A stretch of 64,000 nt of DNA from JACCTH01 sp963761985 (GTDB lineage Bacteria > Actinomycetota > Acidimicrobiia > Spongiisociales > ZC4RG35): positions 186,001-250,000 of the forward strand of contig CAVXIT010000010.1 in the NCBI GenBank assembly GCA_963761985.1, given 5' to 3'. Position numbers and translations under genes: made by a program. This document shows positions 1 to 8,827 of the stretch, piece by piece; within the stretch, counting starts at the first letter, position 1, and the number at the start of each line of letters is the position of its first letter. The notes under the pieces were generated by a model. It was given only the letters and a program-made list of their open reading frames with translations. It had not been told where the DNA came from and made no database searches.

Positions 1-850
1 CATGCGCGATCGCCAAAAGGTGGAGAACCGCATTTGTGCTCCCGCCCAACGCCATGACCGTGGCGATTGCGTTGTCGAAGGCCGGTCGGGTCATGATCTG
101 GCGAGGGCGAATGTTGTTCTCGAGCAAATTCATCACGGCTTCACCCGATTGGCGGGCGAAGTCGTCGAGTCGAGGATCATCAGCAGGAACCGCCGCGGAA
201 CCCGGCAGCGACATTCCTATGGCCTCTCCAACCGACGCCATGGTGTTGGCGGTGAACATCCCGGCGCAGGAGCCAATTCCTGGGCAGGCGTGGCGTTCGA
301 TCTCGCCGAGCTCGTCGAGGTCGATGTCGCCGGTGGAGTAGGCGCCAATCGCCTGGAAAACGTCGACGATCGAAATGTCCTTGCCGCGATGCCGGCCCGG
401 ACGCGATGACCCGCCATAGAGAAATACCGAAGGGAGATTTGTCCGCGCCGCCGCCATCAGCATCCCCGGCAGCGACTTGTCGCAACCGGCGATGGTCACC
501 ATTCCGTCGAATCGCTCCCCGTGCATGACCAGCTCAACCGAATCAGCGATCACCTCGCGACTGACGAGCGATGAGCGCATGCCCTCATGTCCCATCGAGA
601 TCCCGTCGGAAACGGCGATGGTCGTGAAGATGAGCCCCACCCCTTCATGGGCGATGACGCCCTCCTTCGCTGCCTCGCAGAGACGAGGACCCGACAGGTT
701 GCAGGGAGTGACTTCGTTCCCTGCCGAAACGAGTCCTATTTGAGGCTTGTCGAAATCGGCATCGGTAAGCCCGACCGCCCGCAGCATCGCCCGGGCGCCG
801 GCCTTAGCCGGGCCTTCGGTGACATCCTGAGAATGGATCTTGTACGCGAT
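1..850 (-). CDS. ilvD: Dihydroxy-acid dehydratase IlvD (partial, C-terminus off the window)
   Basis: Dehydrates 2,3-dihydroxy acids to 2-oxo acids in valine, isoleucine and leucine synthesis; an Fe-S enzyme of the IlvD/Edd family. The minus strand reads through family signatures: VTEGPAKAGARAML near the N-terminus, EVTPCNLSG, AVSDGISMGHEGMRSS, then VTIAGCDKSLPGM with the Fe-S/substrate Cys, GIGSCAGMFTANTM, and ALGGSTNAVLHLL at the window edge. The start is unresolved. No ATG or GTG lies in frame near IHSQDVTEG; a TTG at 934 is preceded by GGAAGGG, otherwise an ATC (850) or ATT (859) would be needed. It diverges from glgP. The product is sure, the start is not. Confidence 0.9.
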   Translation of the reverse strand, partial: MAYKIHSQDVTEGPAKAGARAMLRAVGLTDADFDKPQIGLVSAGNEVTPCNLSGPRLCEAAKEGVIAHEGVGLIFTTIAVSDGISMGHEGMRSSLVSREVIADSVELVMHGERFDGMVTIAGCDKSLPGMLMAAARTNLPSVFLYGGSSRPGRHRGKDISIVDVFQAIGAYSTGDIDLDELGEIERHACPGIGSCAGMFTANTMASVGEAIGMSLPGSAAVPADDPRLDDFARQSGEAVMNLLENNIRPRQIMTRPAFDNAIATVMALGGSTNAVLHLLAIAH

Positions 851-859
851 GGCCCAAAT

Positions 860-889
860 GGTACGACTTGCGGTACGAGCTGGGGTACG
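860..889. repeat. Three GGTACG hexamers at exact 12-bp spacing
   Basis: GGTACG occurs at 860-865, 872-877 and 884-889, one identical hexamer per 12 bp, between the divergent ilvD and glgP genes. Such phased copies can be a multimeric regulator site. Alternatively, if ilvD starts at the TTG at 934, they encode the repeated Arg-Thr pairs of its N-terminal extension. Confidence 0.45.
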
Positions 890-952
890 GGCCGGAGACC
901 AGAGGTCGGGACAAGTAAGGTCTTTGGCTTGCAAATTCCCACCCTTCCGCAG

Positions 953-3055
953 ATGGAGTTCGCCATTCCCGCGGCGATGGCGCGCACGGTCGAGCTTGCC
1001 TACAACCTGTGGTGGTCGTGGAGCGAGTCGGGGACGAGTTTGTGGTCGAACCTCGACCCGCCAGTGTGGGAGCAACTCCACAACCCGATCGCGCTGCTTA
1101 ACACAATCGAACCCAGACAGTGGCAGGTGGTCAGTCAGATCGAGGCGGTGCAGGAGCGCTATCGAACCGCCCTTTCGGATTTCGAGGAGTACCTCAACGA
1201 CGAAGACACGTGGTATCGAAAGCAAAAGCAAACACTTCCCGGCCCCGTCGCCTACCTCTGCACCGAGTTCGGGGTTCATGCCTCAGTGCCCTTCTACTCG
1301 GGTGGTCTCGGGATCCTCGCTGGCGACCATCTCAAGTCCGCTTCTGATCTGGGCATACCTCTCGTCGCGGTCGGCTTGCTCTATCGACGCGGCTATTTCC
1401 GCCAAGAAGTCGAAGCGGGCGGGGAGCAGCAACACATCTATCCCTCGCTCGACGTGCGGCGCCTTCCCGTCCGCCCGGTCGAGTCGCCCACCGGTGGCCA
1501 GCTCAGAGTCGAAATCGAGTTTCCTGGCCGCCAAGTCCACGTCGCGGTTTGGAAGCTGGACATCGGCCGGGTTCCTTTACTGCTGCTCGATACCGACATC
1601 CCGGAGAATGACGTCTCCGATCGGCCGATCACGCACACGCTTTACGTGCGCGGGCGTCCGATGCGTCTCTGCCAGGAGATCGTGCTCGGCATCGGCAGTG
1701 TGCGGGTCCTCGAAGCTCTGGGGATCAAACCGTCGGTGTGGCACATCAACGAGGGCCATGCGGCTCTTGCCATCCTCGAATTGATCCGGGCGCGAACCAC
1801 CGCCGGCGCCGAGCTCACCGAGGCGTATGACTCGATCAAGCAGCAAACGATCTTCACCCTCCACACCCCGGTCCCGGCCGGGAATGAGGTATTCGATCGA
1901 TCGCTCACCGATTACTACCTCCAACCGTTGCTTGAGCGGATGCCGGTCAAGGCCGAGCAGCTCGCAAATCTGGGAGTGGCCAAGGGCGACACCAACCGAT
2001 TCGACCTCGGGGCGCTGGCCATCGAAATGTCATCGGTCGTCAATGGCGTCAGCAAGCGCCACGCCGAGATCGCGACCGCTGACTGGGAATACTTGATAGG
2101 CGGACCCGCCCACGCCGTCACCAACGGAGTTCATACCCCGAGCTGGATCGGACGCGACTCCGGGGACATCCTCACCGATCGCTTTGGCCGCAACTGGCCG
2201 TCGGTGCTGCTCGATGATCGCAAAGCCGCGACTCACATCGCCGAACTCACGCCAGCCGAGATCTGGTCGATGCACCAAGTCCGTAAGGAGATCTTCACCA
2301 ACTTCGTCCGCGGCCGGCTGCGCCGCCAATTCGCCCGGCACGGGGTTTCGCCCGACGAATTGCGCGAAGTAGACGAAATGCTCCCCAATGATCGCCTGAC
2401 ACTCGGCTTCGCCCGTCGCTTTGCCTCCTACAAGCGGGCGACGTTGATGTTCACCGACCTACCGCGCTTCGAAGCCTTGGTCACGAATCCCGAACGGCCC
2501 GTTCAGGTCGTCTTTGCCGGCAAGGCTCACCCCGCCGACCGGCCGGGCCAGGACTTTATCCGCCAGATCTACGACCTCTCGCAGCGGCCATCGCTGAAAG
2601 GTCACATCTTCATGCTCGAGGACTACGACGCCCGCATGGCCCGATTCATGGTTCAGGGCGTCGACGTCTGGGTGAACAACCCGCGGCCCCCGATGGAGGC
2701 ATCGGGCACCTCGGGAATGAAAGCGGCGATCAACGGGACTCTCAACCTCTCGGTGCTCGACGGGTGGTGGGTCGAGGGGTACAACGGCCACAATGGTTGG
2801 GCGTTCGGATCACCCGACGGCAATCACGACCAGGAGGGCGCGGATCAAGCCGATGCGCTCGCCTTTTACGAATTGATGGAAGACGAAGTCGTCCCGGCCT
2901 ACTACGACCAGGACAAAAGCGGGCTGTCGACTCGCTGGATCAAGATGATGCAAGAGTCGGTCGCGTCGACGCTCGTAGCGTTCTCCAGCCACCGGATGGT
3001 GGCGGATTACGCCAACCTGGCCTACTTCCCGATGGGGACTCGCTCGAGCTCCTGA
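953..3055 (+). CDS. glgP: Alpha-glucan phosphorylase (GlgP type)
   Basis: Releases glucose-1-phosphate from glycogen or maltodextrin using pyridoxal phosphate; cytoplasmic GT35 enzyme. About 700 residues from the ATG at 953. The N-terminal stretch has a DUF3417-like pattern (AYNLWWSWSESG, PPVWE). The core shows FSV/FGV...YSGGLGILAGDHLKSASD, HINEGHAAL and FTLHTPVPAGNEVFD. The PLP site GTSGMKA places the Schiff-base lysine at about residue 590, followed by LNLSVLDGWWVEGYNG. The frame is open upstream of 953, but family similarity begins near this ATG. The 3' end overlaps the convergent queG by 34 bp. Confidence 0.92.
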   Translation: MEFAIPAAMARTVELAYNLWWSWSESGTSLWSNLDPPVWEQLHNPIALLNTIEPRQWQVVSQIEAVQERYRTALSDFEEYLNDEDTWYRKQKQTLPGPVAYLCTEFGVHASVPFYSGGLGILAGDHLKSASDLGIPLVAVGLLYRRGYFRQEVEAGGEQQHIYPSLDVRRLPVRPVESPTGGQLRVEIEFPGRQVHVAVWKLDIGRVPLLLLDTDIPENDVSDRPITHTLYVRGRPMRLCQEIVLGIGSVRVLEALGIKPSVWHINEGHAALAILELIRARTTAGAELTEAYDSIKQQTIFTLHTPVPAGNEVFDRSLTDYYLQPLLERMPVKAEQLANLGVAKGDTNRFDLGALAIEMSSVVNGVSKRHAEIATADWEYLIGGPAHAVTNGVHTPSWIGRDSGDILTDRFGRNWPSVLLDDRKAATHIAELTPAEIWSMHQVRKEIFTNFVRGRLRRQFARHGVSPDELREVDEMLPNDRLTLGFARRFASYKRATLMFTDLPRFEALVTNPERPVQVVFAGKAHPADRPGQDFIRQIYDLSQRPSLKGHIFMLEDYDARMARFMVQGVDVWVNNPRPPMEASGTSGMKAAINGTLNLSVLDGWWVEGYNGHNGWAFGSPDGNHDQEGADQADALAFYELMEDEVVPAYYDQDKSGLSTRWIKMMQESVASTLVAFSSHRMVADYANLAYFPMGTRSSS

Positions 3056-4263
3056 AACTCGTTGTAGTCGCCCAGGCTTTGCAATGCCCACGCGGCGTGG
3101 CTTCGCAGGACCCAGTCGGGATGCGTGAGGTAGGGCTCGACGATGGGGATGAGACCTGGGTCCTTGCTGTTGCCGGCTGCGATCAGAGCATTGCGTCGAA
3201 TGATGCGTGGATCACGGTCGGGGAGGAACCAGTGGCCGAAGTGGGAAAGCAACGTCCAATCCGATGCCCACAGCACCCAGCGGAGGTCGAAGCGCAGACC
3301 ATCATCGTCTCCCTGTTTCTGGAGCGAGCGGCCCGGGGGACACGCCTCGAGACAGTCATCGCATCCATAAAGCCGGTTGCCCATCGCTTCCCGTAGTTCG
3401 ATCGGAACGATGCCCGGCGTTTGCGCCCAGGCGGCCAAACAGAGACGGGCATCCAACATGCCGGGGGCAACCAGTGCGCCGGTGGGACAAGCAGGAAGGC
3501 ACGCCGAACAGCTCCCGCAGCCTCTGGTCATCGGCTCGTCTGGTTCTACCACGAGATCGGTGACGACCGATCCGATGAGGAACCACGGTCCGATCCCCGG
3601 AGCGAGGACCATGGTGTTCTTTCCCCACCAGCCGATCCCGGCCCTCACCGCCGCCGCTCGATCGACCAACCGGTTGTCGTCGCACAGCACTTCGGCTTGG
3701 TGGCCCCCTTCCCTCAACACTTCTTGGATCACCCTGAGTGCCTGCCGCAGAGGCTCGTACCCGGGCAGGCGCGCCGCAGCGGCAACGGCGCCCTCGGTTT
3801 TGACCACCTGCTGTGAAGGCCGGTAAGCGCGAGCTCCGACGACGAGCGATTCCGCCCAGGGAAAGTGGAGACGCACATCGGTGGCCGCTTGTGGGTCGCG
3901 ATAGGTGAAGCCCAGCCCGCCGCTCAGGCCCGTGCGGTTCCGTTGATCGATTTCGGCTTCAACGGCGGCAAAAGGATCGGCAGTGGTAAAGCCGATGCGG
4001 TCAAGCCCGGCGGCGGTCCCGACCTCGATCAGCTGATTCCGCCCCAGCTGGTTGCCGAGTGAATCCGCATTGGCTGTTTTTAGCTGTGGGTCGACGATTA
4101 GTCGCAACCTGGGAACGAGCCCTTCTTCTGCGAGCACGTCCAGCGCCTCCAGCTCCTCCGTCTCGAGATCGAGCGACGACCCCGAATGGAGGATGAAGGT
4201 CACCACACAATCGTCGCACGCATCGGTGTGCTGTCCGATGCAGGTGTCACAGTCGATATGCAT
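3022..4263 (-). CDS. queG: Epoxyqueuosine reductase QueG with an N-terminal Cys-rich module
   Basis: Reduces epoxyqueuosine to queuosine in tRNA using cobalamin and two 4Fe-4S clusters. Residues about 75-413 are QueG: the raGiGwwGKNTMVL motif near 208-219, ferredoxin-type cysteines C249, C252, C255, C259 and C301, C304, C308, and C-terminal HEAT-like helices. Residues 1-55 are extra. They contain CDTC (C5, C8) and C16, C19 followed by DCVVTF and LAEEGLVPRLRL, which resembles a small stand-alone actinobacterial protein. The two parts are joined in frame by about 20 residues without a break. The ATG at 4263 starts the Cys module. Family identity is sure; whether the fusion is real is less so. 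Confidence 0.88.
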   Translation of the reverse strand: MHIDCDTCIGQHTDACDDCVVTFILHSGSSLDLETEELEALDVLAEEGLVPRLRLIVDPQLKTANADSLGNQLGRNQLIEVGTAAGLDRIGFTTADPFAAVEAEIDQRNRTGLSGGLGFTYRDPQAATDVRLHFPWAESLVVGARAYRPSQQVVKTEGAVAAAARLPGYEPLRQALRVIQEVLREGGHQAEVLCDDNRLVDRAAAVRAGIGWWGKNTMVLAPGIGPWFLIGSVVTDLVVEPDEPMTRGCGSCSACLPACPTGALVAPGMLDARLCLAAWAQTPGIVPIELREAMGNRLYGCDDCLEACPPGRSLQKQGDDDGLRFDLRWVLWASDWTLLSHFGHWFLPDRDPRIIRRNALIAAGNSKDPGLIPIVEPYLTHPDWVLRSHAAWALQSLGDYNEFQELERVPIGK

Positions 4264-4304
4264 GAGGGGACCGTACGGAAGGGGTGGGACAAAAAAGAGA
4301 GGAG

Positions 4305-5561
4305 TCAGGGATCAGGGGTCAGAGGGGCGTCGTCGTCGTGGGCGATGTGCGCTAGCTGGCGCCAGATGAGCACCACGAAGATGGCGGACCCGACGAAGGC
4401 GAACCAAAACGGCGCCGTTACTCCCCACCGTTGCGCCAGCACTCCCCCGAGCGCCGATCCGATCACCAGCCCGCCGAACACACCGACGAGGTTGACCGAT
4501 CCGACTCGTCCTTGCAGTTCGTTGGGAACTGCCCGCTGGCGCACCGTGATCGAGGTCGTCCCCCAGACGAAGGCATGCGCCCCAAAGAGAAAGAAGATCA
4601 CCATTGCCACCCACGGAGTTGTTGTCAGCGCCAAGGTGAGGTGGGTGAACGTCTCGATGATCAGTCCGATCCGCATGATGTTGCCCAGGGTCACGCGCCG
4701 CGTCAGCCAGCCGTAGGAGATGGTTCCCACGATGCCGCCGAGGGCCATGACGGTTGTGATCAAACCAAACCCGACTTCGTCTAGTCCCAGCCGTCTTCGG
4801 GCGTAGAGGACCAGCACCGACCACGCCGCGCCAAACGTGATGTTGAAGGTGAAGATCGTGAGCACCAGGGTGCGTATCGCGGCATGGCGCCACGTCCAGC
4901 TGAAGCCTTCTGCGATGTCGGTGTGAATTCGAGTAGGAGCTTCACGATCTCGGCGGTGATCGGGGAGGGCGACCCGCGCGACCAGGATCGCCCCCGCGAG
5001 CAATAGGACCGGCTGCGCGACAAAGGGCCAGGCCATGCCGGCTGCAAAAAGCCCGGCTCCCAGAGGCGGTCCAGCCAGCTGGTTGACCGTGACGAAGCCG
5101 GTCTGCAGCCGCGAGTTGGCTACTACGAGATCGTCACGGTGGACGATCATCGGCAACAGAGTCGTCGACGCGTTGTCAGCGAAGAGTTCGGCGGTGCCGA
5201 GCAGGAACAGCGCCATCAAAATCAGCCAAATCGATACCGCACCGGTCGAAACCGCTATGGCCAAGAACACCAGGATGACGGCGCGAACGAGATCGACGGT
5301 GATCACGATCGCTTTGCGATTCAGCCGATCGGTGAGCGCTCCGGCATAGAGCCCGAAGAGAAGAGGTGGCGCCCACTGCAGCAGCGCGGCCAGCGCCACA
5401 AGGAAGGCCTGGTCGGTTTGCGACGCAACCAGCAGTGGACCGGCGGCCAGGGCAATACCGTCGCTGAGGTTCGAGCTCCACGATGAGGCCAGCAGCCAGC
5501 GGAAACTGTTGCCCAGGCGACGCGGAACCAACGTTTCGATAAGGCGTGCCCGAAGTCCCAT
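4305..5561 (-). CDS. Major facilitator superfamily exporter
   Basis: A 418-residue multi-pass membrane protein with about 12 predicted helices in two halves. The loop between helices 2 and 3 reads GALTDRLNRKAI, a good match to the MFS motif G-x3-D-R-x-R-R-x. A cytoplasmic linker rich in Arg and His (around residues 195-215) precedes helix 7. The pattern fits the MFS_3/EntS-like group of proton-driven exporters. The substrate cannot be read from sequence. It lies 41 bp from queG and 35 bp from ndh on the same strand, so co-transcription with ndh is possible. Confidence 0.82.
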   Translation of the reverse strand: MGLRARLIETLVPRRLGNSFRWLLASSWSSNLSDGIALAAGPLLVASQTDQAFLVALAALLQWAPPLLFGLYAGALTDRLNRKAIVITVDLVRAVILVFLAIAVSTGAVSIWLILMALFLLGTAELFADNASTTLLPMIVHRDDLVVANSRLQTGFVTVNQLAGPPLGAGLFAAGMAWPFVAQPVLLLAGAILVARVALPDHRRDREAPTRIHTDIAEGFSWTWRHAAIRTLVLTIFTFNITFGAAWSVLVLYARRRLGLDEVGFGLITTVMALGGIVGTISYGWLTRRVTLGNIMRIGLIIETFTHLTLALTTTPWVAMVIFFLFGAHAFVWGTTSITVRQRAVPNELQGRVGSVNLVGVFGGLVIGSALGGVLAQRWGVTAPFWFAFVGSAIFVVLIWRQLAHIAHDDDAPLTPDP

Positions 5562-5596
5562 GTGGGCTCAGATCGGCCCGATCAAAACTGACACGG

Positions 5597-6817
5597 TCAA
5601 ACTGGCCCGAGATCTGAGCTCGGCAGCCACGCAATGTCGGGCGGGAAAAACACATCGAGGGTCCAGTCGATGGCGACGCGCGCCCGGCGCAGCATCGTCG
5701 GCAATTGCATGAGGTAGTACGTCCGCCAGAGGAACCAGCCGATCAGCCCGGAAACTGGAAAGCCGAGCACCTTGCCGACGGCGTTGTGATGACCGAGGGA
5801 GACGAGCTCACCCTTGGTGTGATAGCGGAAGGGCTCGACTTCGAGCCCGTTGAGAATCGCGGGAAGGTTTCGTCCGAGGTAGCGACCCTGTCGCAAGGCA
5901 AATTGAGCCGTCGGCGGGGAAAAGCCCCCTAGGCCAGTCGGCGATTGCGCGGCGTCGCCCACGGCGAAAACCCCATCCACTCCGGTCCGAAAGTGGCCGT
6001 CGACCAGCGGTCGGCCCTTGTCAACCACGATGCCGCTCCGGGAGAGGAGCGGATGGGGTTTGACCCCAGCGGCCCAAATCACGCTCTCGGCCTCGACCCT
6101 GCGACCATTGGCCAGAACCAGTCCGCCAGCGTCGACGGACGAGACTGCCGCTCCCAGTTCCAGCCGTACCCCGCGCTGCTTGAGCGCTCTCGCCGCAGCA
6201 CTCGACAGGGACGGCGGTAGCGCGGGCGTGACCCGATCGACCGCATCCACCAATGTCACGGAAGGAGTTGCACCCGATGCATAGAACCGCCGATGGACTT
6301 CGCCCAGAAAGTCGGCCAGTGACGCCGTCACCTCCGCCCCGGAGTAGCCCGCACCGACGATCGCCACGGAAGTCGTCCCCTTGGCTTCCATCTGTGCGAG
6401 CAATCGATTTCTGATCCGCAGCGCATCGACGATGGTCTTGAACGGGAGGGCATGCTCGTCAACTCCGGGCACTCCGAAGGTGTTGGACACCGAACCGATG
6501 GCGATCACCAGCACATCTCCAGTGATGGTGCGCTCTCCCCCCTCGAAGTAGGGCGCAACCTTCAAGCTGCGCGAGCTCGCGTCAATCGACTCGATCACCC
6601 CTTGGACTACCTCGGCGCGCGGAGCGATCTGACGAAGGGGAGCAATGATGTGCCGGGGATCTACATCCCCTGCGGCGACCTCGGCGAGCATCGGCGTGAA
6701 GAGAAGGAAGTTGTCGGAAGAGACCAAGGTGACATCCACGCCCGCACGTCCCAGCCCCACGGCCACACGCGATCCGGAGAAACCGCCTCCTGCGACAACG
6801 ACTCGCATGGAGCCCAA
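5597..6817 (-). CDS. ndh: Type II NADH dehydrogenase (NDH-2)
   Basis: A single-subunit flavoprotein that moves electrons from NADH to quinone without pumping protons; membrane-peripheral. 406 residues. The FAD fold starts with GGGFSG (residues 10-15), the NADH-binding Rossmann motif is GAGYSG (155-160), and the third FAD motif is VFAVGDAAQSP. The C-terminal third contains amphipathic and hydrophobic stretches (GFPVSGLIGWFLWRTYY) like those that attach NDH-2 to the membrane. A second ATG three codons in (MRVVVAGG) is an equally good start. A general NAD(P)H:quinone oxidoreductase role is the main alternative. Confidence 0.85.
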   Translation of the reverse strand: MGSMRVVVAGGGFSGSRVAVGLGRAGVDVTLVSSDNFLLFTPMLAEVAAGDVDPRHIIAPLRQIAPRAEVVQGVIESIDASSRSLKVAPYFEGGERTITGDVLVIAIGSVSNTFGVPGVDEHALPFKTIVDALRIRNRLLAQMEAKGTTSVAIVGAGYSGAEVTASLADFLGEVHRRFYASGATPSVTLVDAVDRVTPALPPSLSSAAARALKQRGVRLELGAAVSSVDAGGLVLANGRRVEAESVIWAAGVKPHPLLSRSGIVVDKGRPLVDGHFRTGVDGVFAVGDAAQSPTGLGGFSPPTAQFALRQGRYLGRNLPAILNGLEVEPFRYHTKGELVSLGHHNAVGKVLGFPVSGLIGWFLWRTYYLMQLPTMLRRARVAIDWTLDVFFPPDIAWLPSSDLGPV

Positions 6818-6850
6818 CCTAGAACCCTCGGCGCTGCCTGCGGTTAGTTG

Positions 6851-8785
6851 TCAGGGCGCGAGAAGGGTGAGAGCAACTTCCTCACCATCGACCCGGCCGG
6901 AGGCAGTCGCCACGGCCACATGGTCGTAGTCGTTCCAGGTGAACAGCAGGCGCCCGCTGGCGGCACCCTCGAAGCGCACCTCCGCTTCGATTACTCCCGT
7001 GAACCGGTCCCAGACGACGCTCCCCGAAACCTTCACGTTGTTCACAAACTCGAGCTTGCGGAGGTCAAACTCGACGATGTCGAATCCGGTGGAGGAGAAC
7101 TTGCCCCCACGGAGCCCGACTCCCGATTCGCCGGCCATGGTCATCCAGCGCGGAAAAATGTCGCCGACGGTGTCGAGCACTGCCCGGGTCACGCGGCCGG
7201 CATGAGCGGACGCTCCCTCGGCCGGCACGACATCGGCTAGCCGCTTGGGGAACGATTCAACGGTCCGCACTTCCTGATAGGCGGAGGCGACGCAACTGAC
7301 ATCGCCAACGTCGCCGCCGGTGGCGACGAAGCGAACGGCTATCGAGGAGGTGCATCCCTGATAGTCACCCAGGGCAACGACATGGGCAACATTCGGGACC
7401 TCGAGATAGGTGGAATTCGGAAAGTGGTTCGCCGCCCAAAGCGACGCCTCAGGAGATGTGATCGAATCGAGGTCGCCCACCATCACCAGCACCGGGACGG
7501 TGGGATATTCGGACGGCCCACCACTCGACTGATTTGGGAGCGGTGGCACCCAGCGGTCGGGAGCCGGCCACGGCAGACAGAAGTAGCTCTCGGAGGACCA
7601 GCTCGACAGGAGCCACTCGTCCACGGTGAAGGGATAGAACGCATCGGGATCGCTGACCTTGAGTGCGTCGACCGCCGCTTGGTACTGGGCCTCGCGGTCA
7701 GAACGCGCCGCGAACCGATCCCACAACTGGGGGTAGTCGTTGCAAGCCGTTCCGACATAGAGCGCTTCGGAATACTCCGCCACCGGACCGGCATCACCCC
7801 ACCAGGTCTGCTCGGCCATGATTCGCAAGAGCGGAGCGGGATCATCGTTGTCGAGCCAGGCTTGACCAGCCGCATCGAGCTCGCGATAAACGGCATAGCC
7901 GTATGTCGCCGTGCCCATCAGAAAGCCGAGCTCGGGCACATCAATGGTCACCCGGTGGCGGACTCCATCGGCGTCGAAAGCGTGGCCGGTCAAGGGTTCC
8001 ACCGCGAGAGCGGCTGCGAGCTGGCGCAATCGAACGATGGGATCGCCGCCCAAGCCGGAGCAGCCCGGGTCGCGCTTGCACACCGTTTGGAACGAATCGA
8101 CGATCGCCTCGGAGATGTCGCGATACCAGGGGTCGAGGCCTTCGACCGGATATGCCGCATCGAGGGTGACAGTGCGAACCCGGGTCGGATGCCGGACGGC
8201 AAAGGTTTGGGCGAAGTACGTGCCGTAGGAATCTCCATACAGGTCGATCCGATCGATCGCGAGGTAGTCCAGAACCGCGGCCAAATCATCGGCGGCGAAC
8301 GCGGATCCGTAGAGATCACTGGCCCCGCCCAGCTTCTCGCCGCAGATCTCTACCGCGACCGCGTAGTCGCCCTGGTAGTTCTGGAGCAGGCGACATCTAA
8401 TCGGCTGGGAGAGACCGGTGCCTCGATTGTCGACCAACAAGATGTCGCGGGTGTCGCGCAATGGTTCGTAGAGCTCGAGGTACCAATCGGCACTGGCGGT
8501 TGTCGCGTAGCCAGGGCCTCCCTCGACCGCCACGATCGTTCCTTCCGAAGCGCCCGCCCGGGCCGGGTAGAACTGAAAGCCGATTTTCATCGTGCCTGCC
8601 TCCGGATCGGCTGGATCGAGCGGGCGGGTGATCGAGCCGCAAAGGACTTCTGACAGGTCGCGACACGGTTTCAGCTTTGGGCCAATTAGATCGGCTTGGA
8701 GTTCGGCGGTGGCAAACGCCCCTGTGGCCGCCAGGGCGGCGACCAAGGTCAAAATTGCGGAGGCCAACAGGACCCATCGCCGCAT
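6851..8785 (-). CDS. Secreted alpha/beta hydrolase, TAP-like peptidase family
   Basis: Probable exported tripeptidyl-aminopeptidase-like hydrolase. From the ATG at 8785 it is 644 residues and begins MRRW followed by a hydrophobic signal segment ending near ATGAFATA. The hydrolase core has VEGGPGYAT (oxyanion side), VDNRGTGLS, the nucleophile elbow GDSYGT with Ser186, then MVGDLDSITSP (acid) and NVAHVVALGDY (His). A TAP-like C-terminal domain follows the lid. The last 130 residues are a beta-rich domain with no recognised family. Its start faces the ABC exporter start 42 bp away, so the pair probably shares a divergent promoter region. An earlier in-frame ATG would add 29 residues without a signal-like character. 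Confidence 0.82.
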   Translation of the reverse strand: MRRWVLLASAILTLVAALAATGAFATAELQADLIGPKLKPCRDLSEVLCGSITRPLDPADPEAGTMKIGFQFYPARAGASEGTIVAVEGGPGYATTASADWYLELYEPLRDTRDILLVDNRGTGLSQPIRCRLLQNYQGDYAVAVEICGEKLGGASDLYGSAFAADDLAAVLDYLAIDRIDLYGDSYGTYFAQTFAVRHPTRVRTVTLDAAYPVEGLDPWYRDISEAIVDSFQTVCKRDPGCSGLGGDPIVRLRQLAAALAVEPLTGHAFDADGVRHRVTIDVPELGFLMGTATYGYAVYRELDAAGQAWLDNDDPAPLLRIMAEQTWWGDAGPVAEYSEALYVGTACNDYPQLWDRFAARSDREAQYQAAVDALKVSDPDAFYPFTVDEWLLSSWSSESYFCLPWPAPDRWVPPLPNQSSGGPSEYPTVPVLVMVGDLDSITSPEASLWAANHFPNSTYLEVPNVAHVVALGDYQGCTSSIAVRFVATGGDVGDVSCVASAYQEVRTVESFPKRLADVVPAEGASAHAGRVTRAVLDTVGDIFPRWMTMAGESGVGLRGGKFSSTGFDIVEFDLRKLEFVNNVKVSGSVVWDRFTGVIEAEVRFEGAASGRLLFTWNDYDHVAVATASGRVDGEEVALTLLAP

Positions 8786-8827
8786 GAGCGCGCACGCTAT
8801 CAGCCGGCTGTGACATAACCTCGGGCC

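Noticed and set aside
7382..8653. Long plus-strand reading frame opposite the TAP-like hydrolase
   Set aside because: It shows no family motifs and has an Arg/Gly-rich composition expected from antisense of a high-GC gene. Similar long antisense frames at 840-1784, 11429-12079, 13121-14149 and 25228-26190 were rejected for the same reason.
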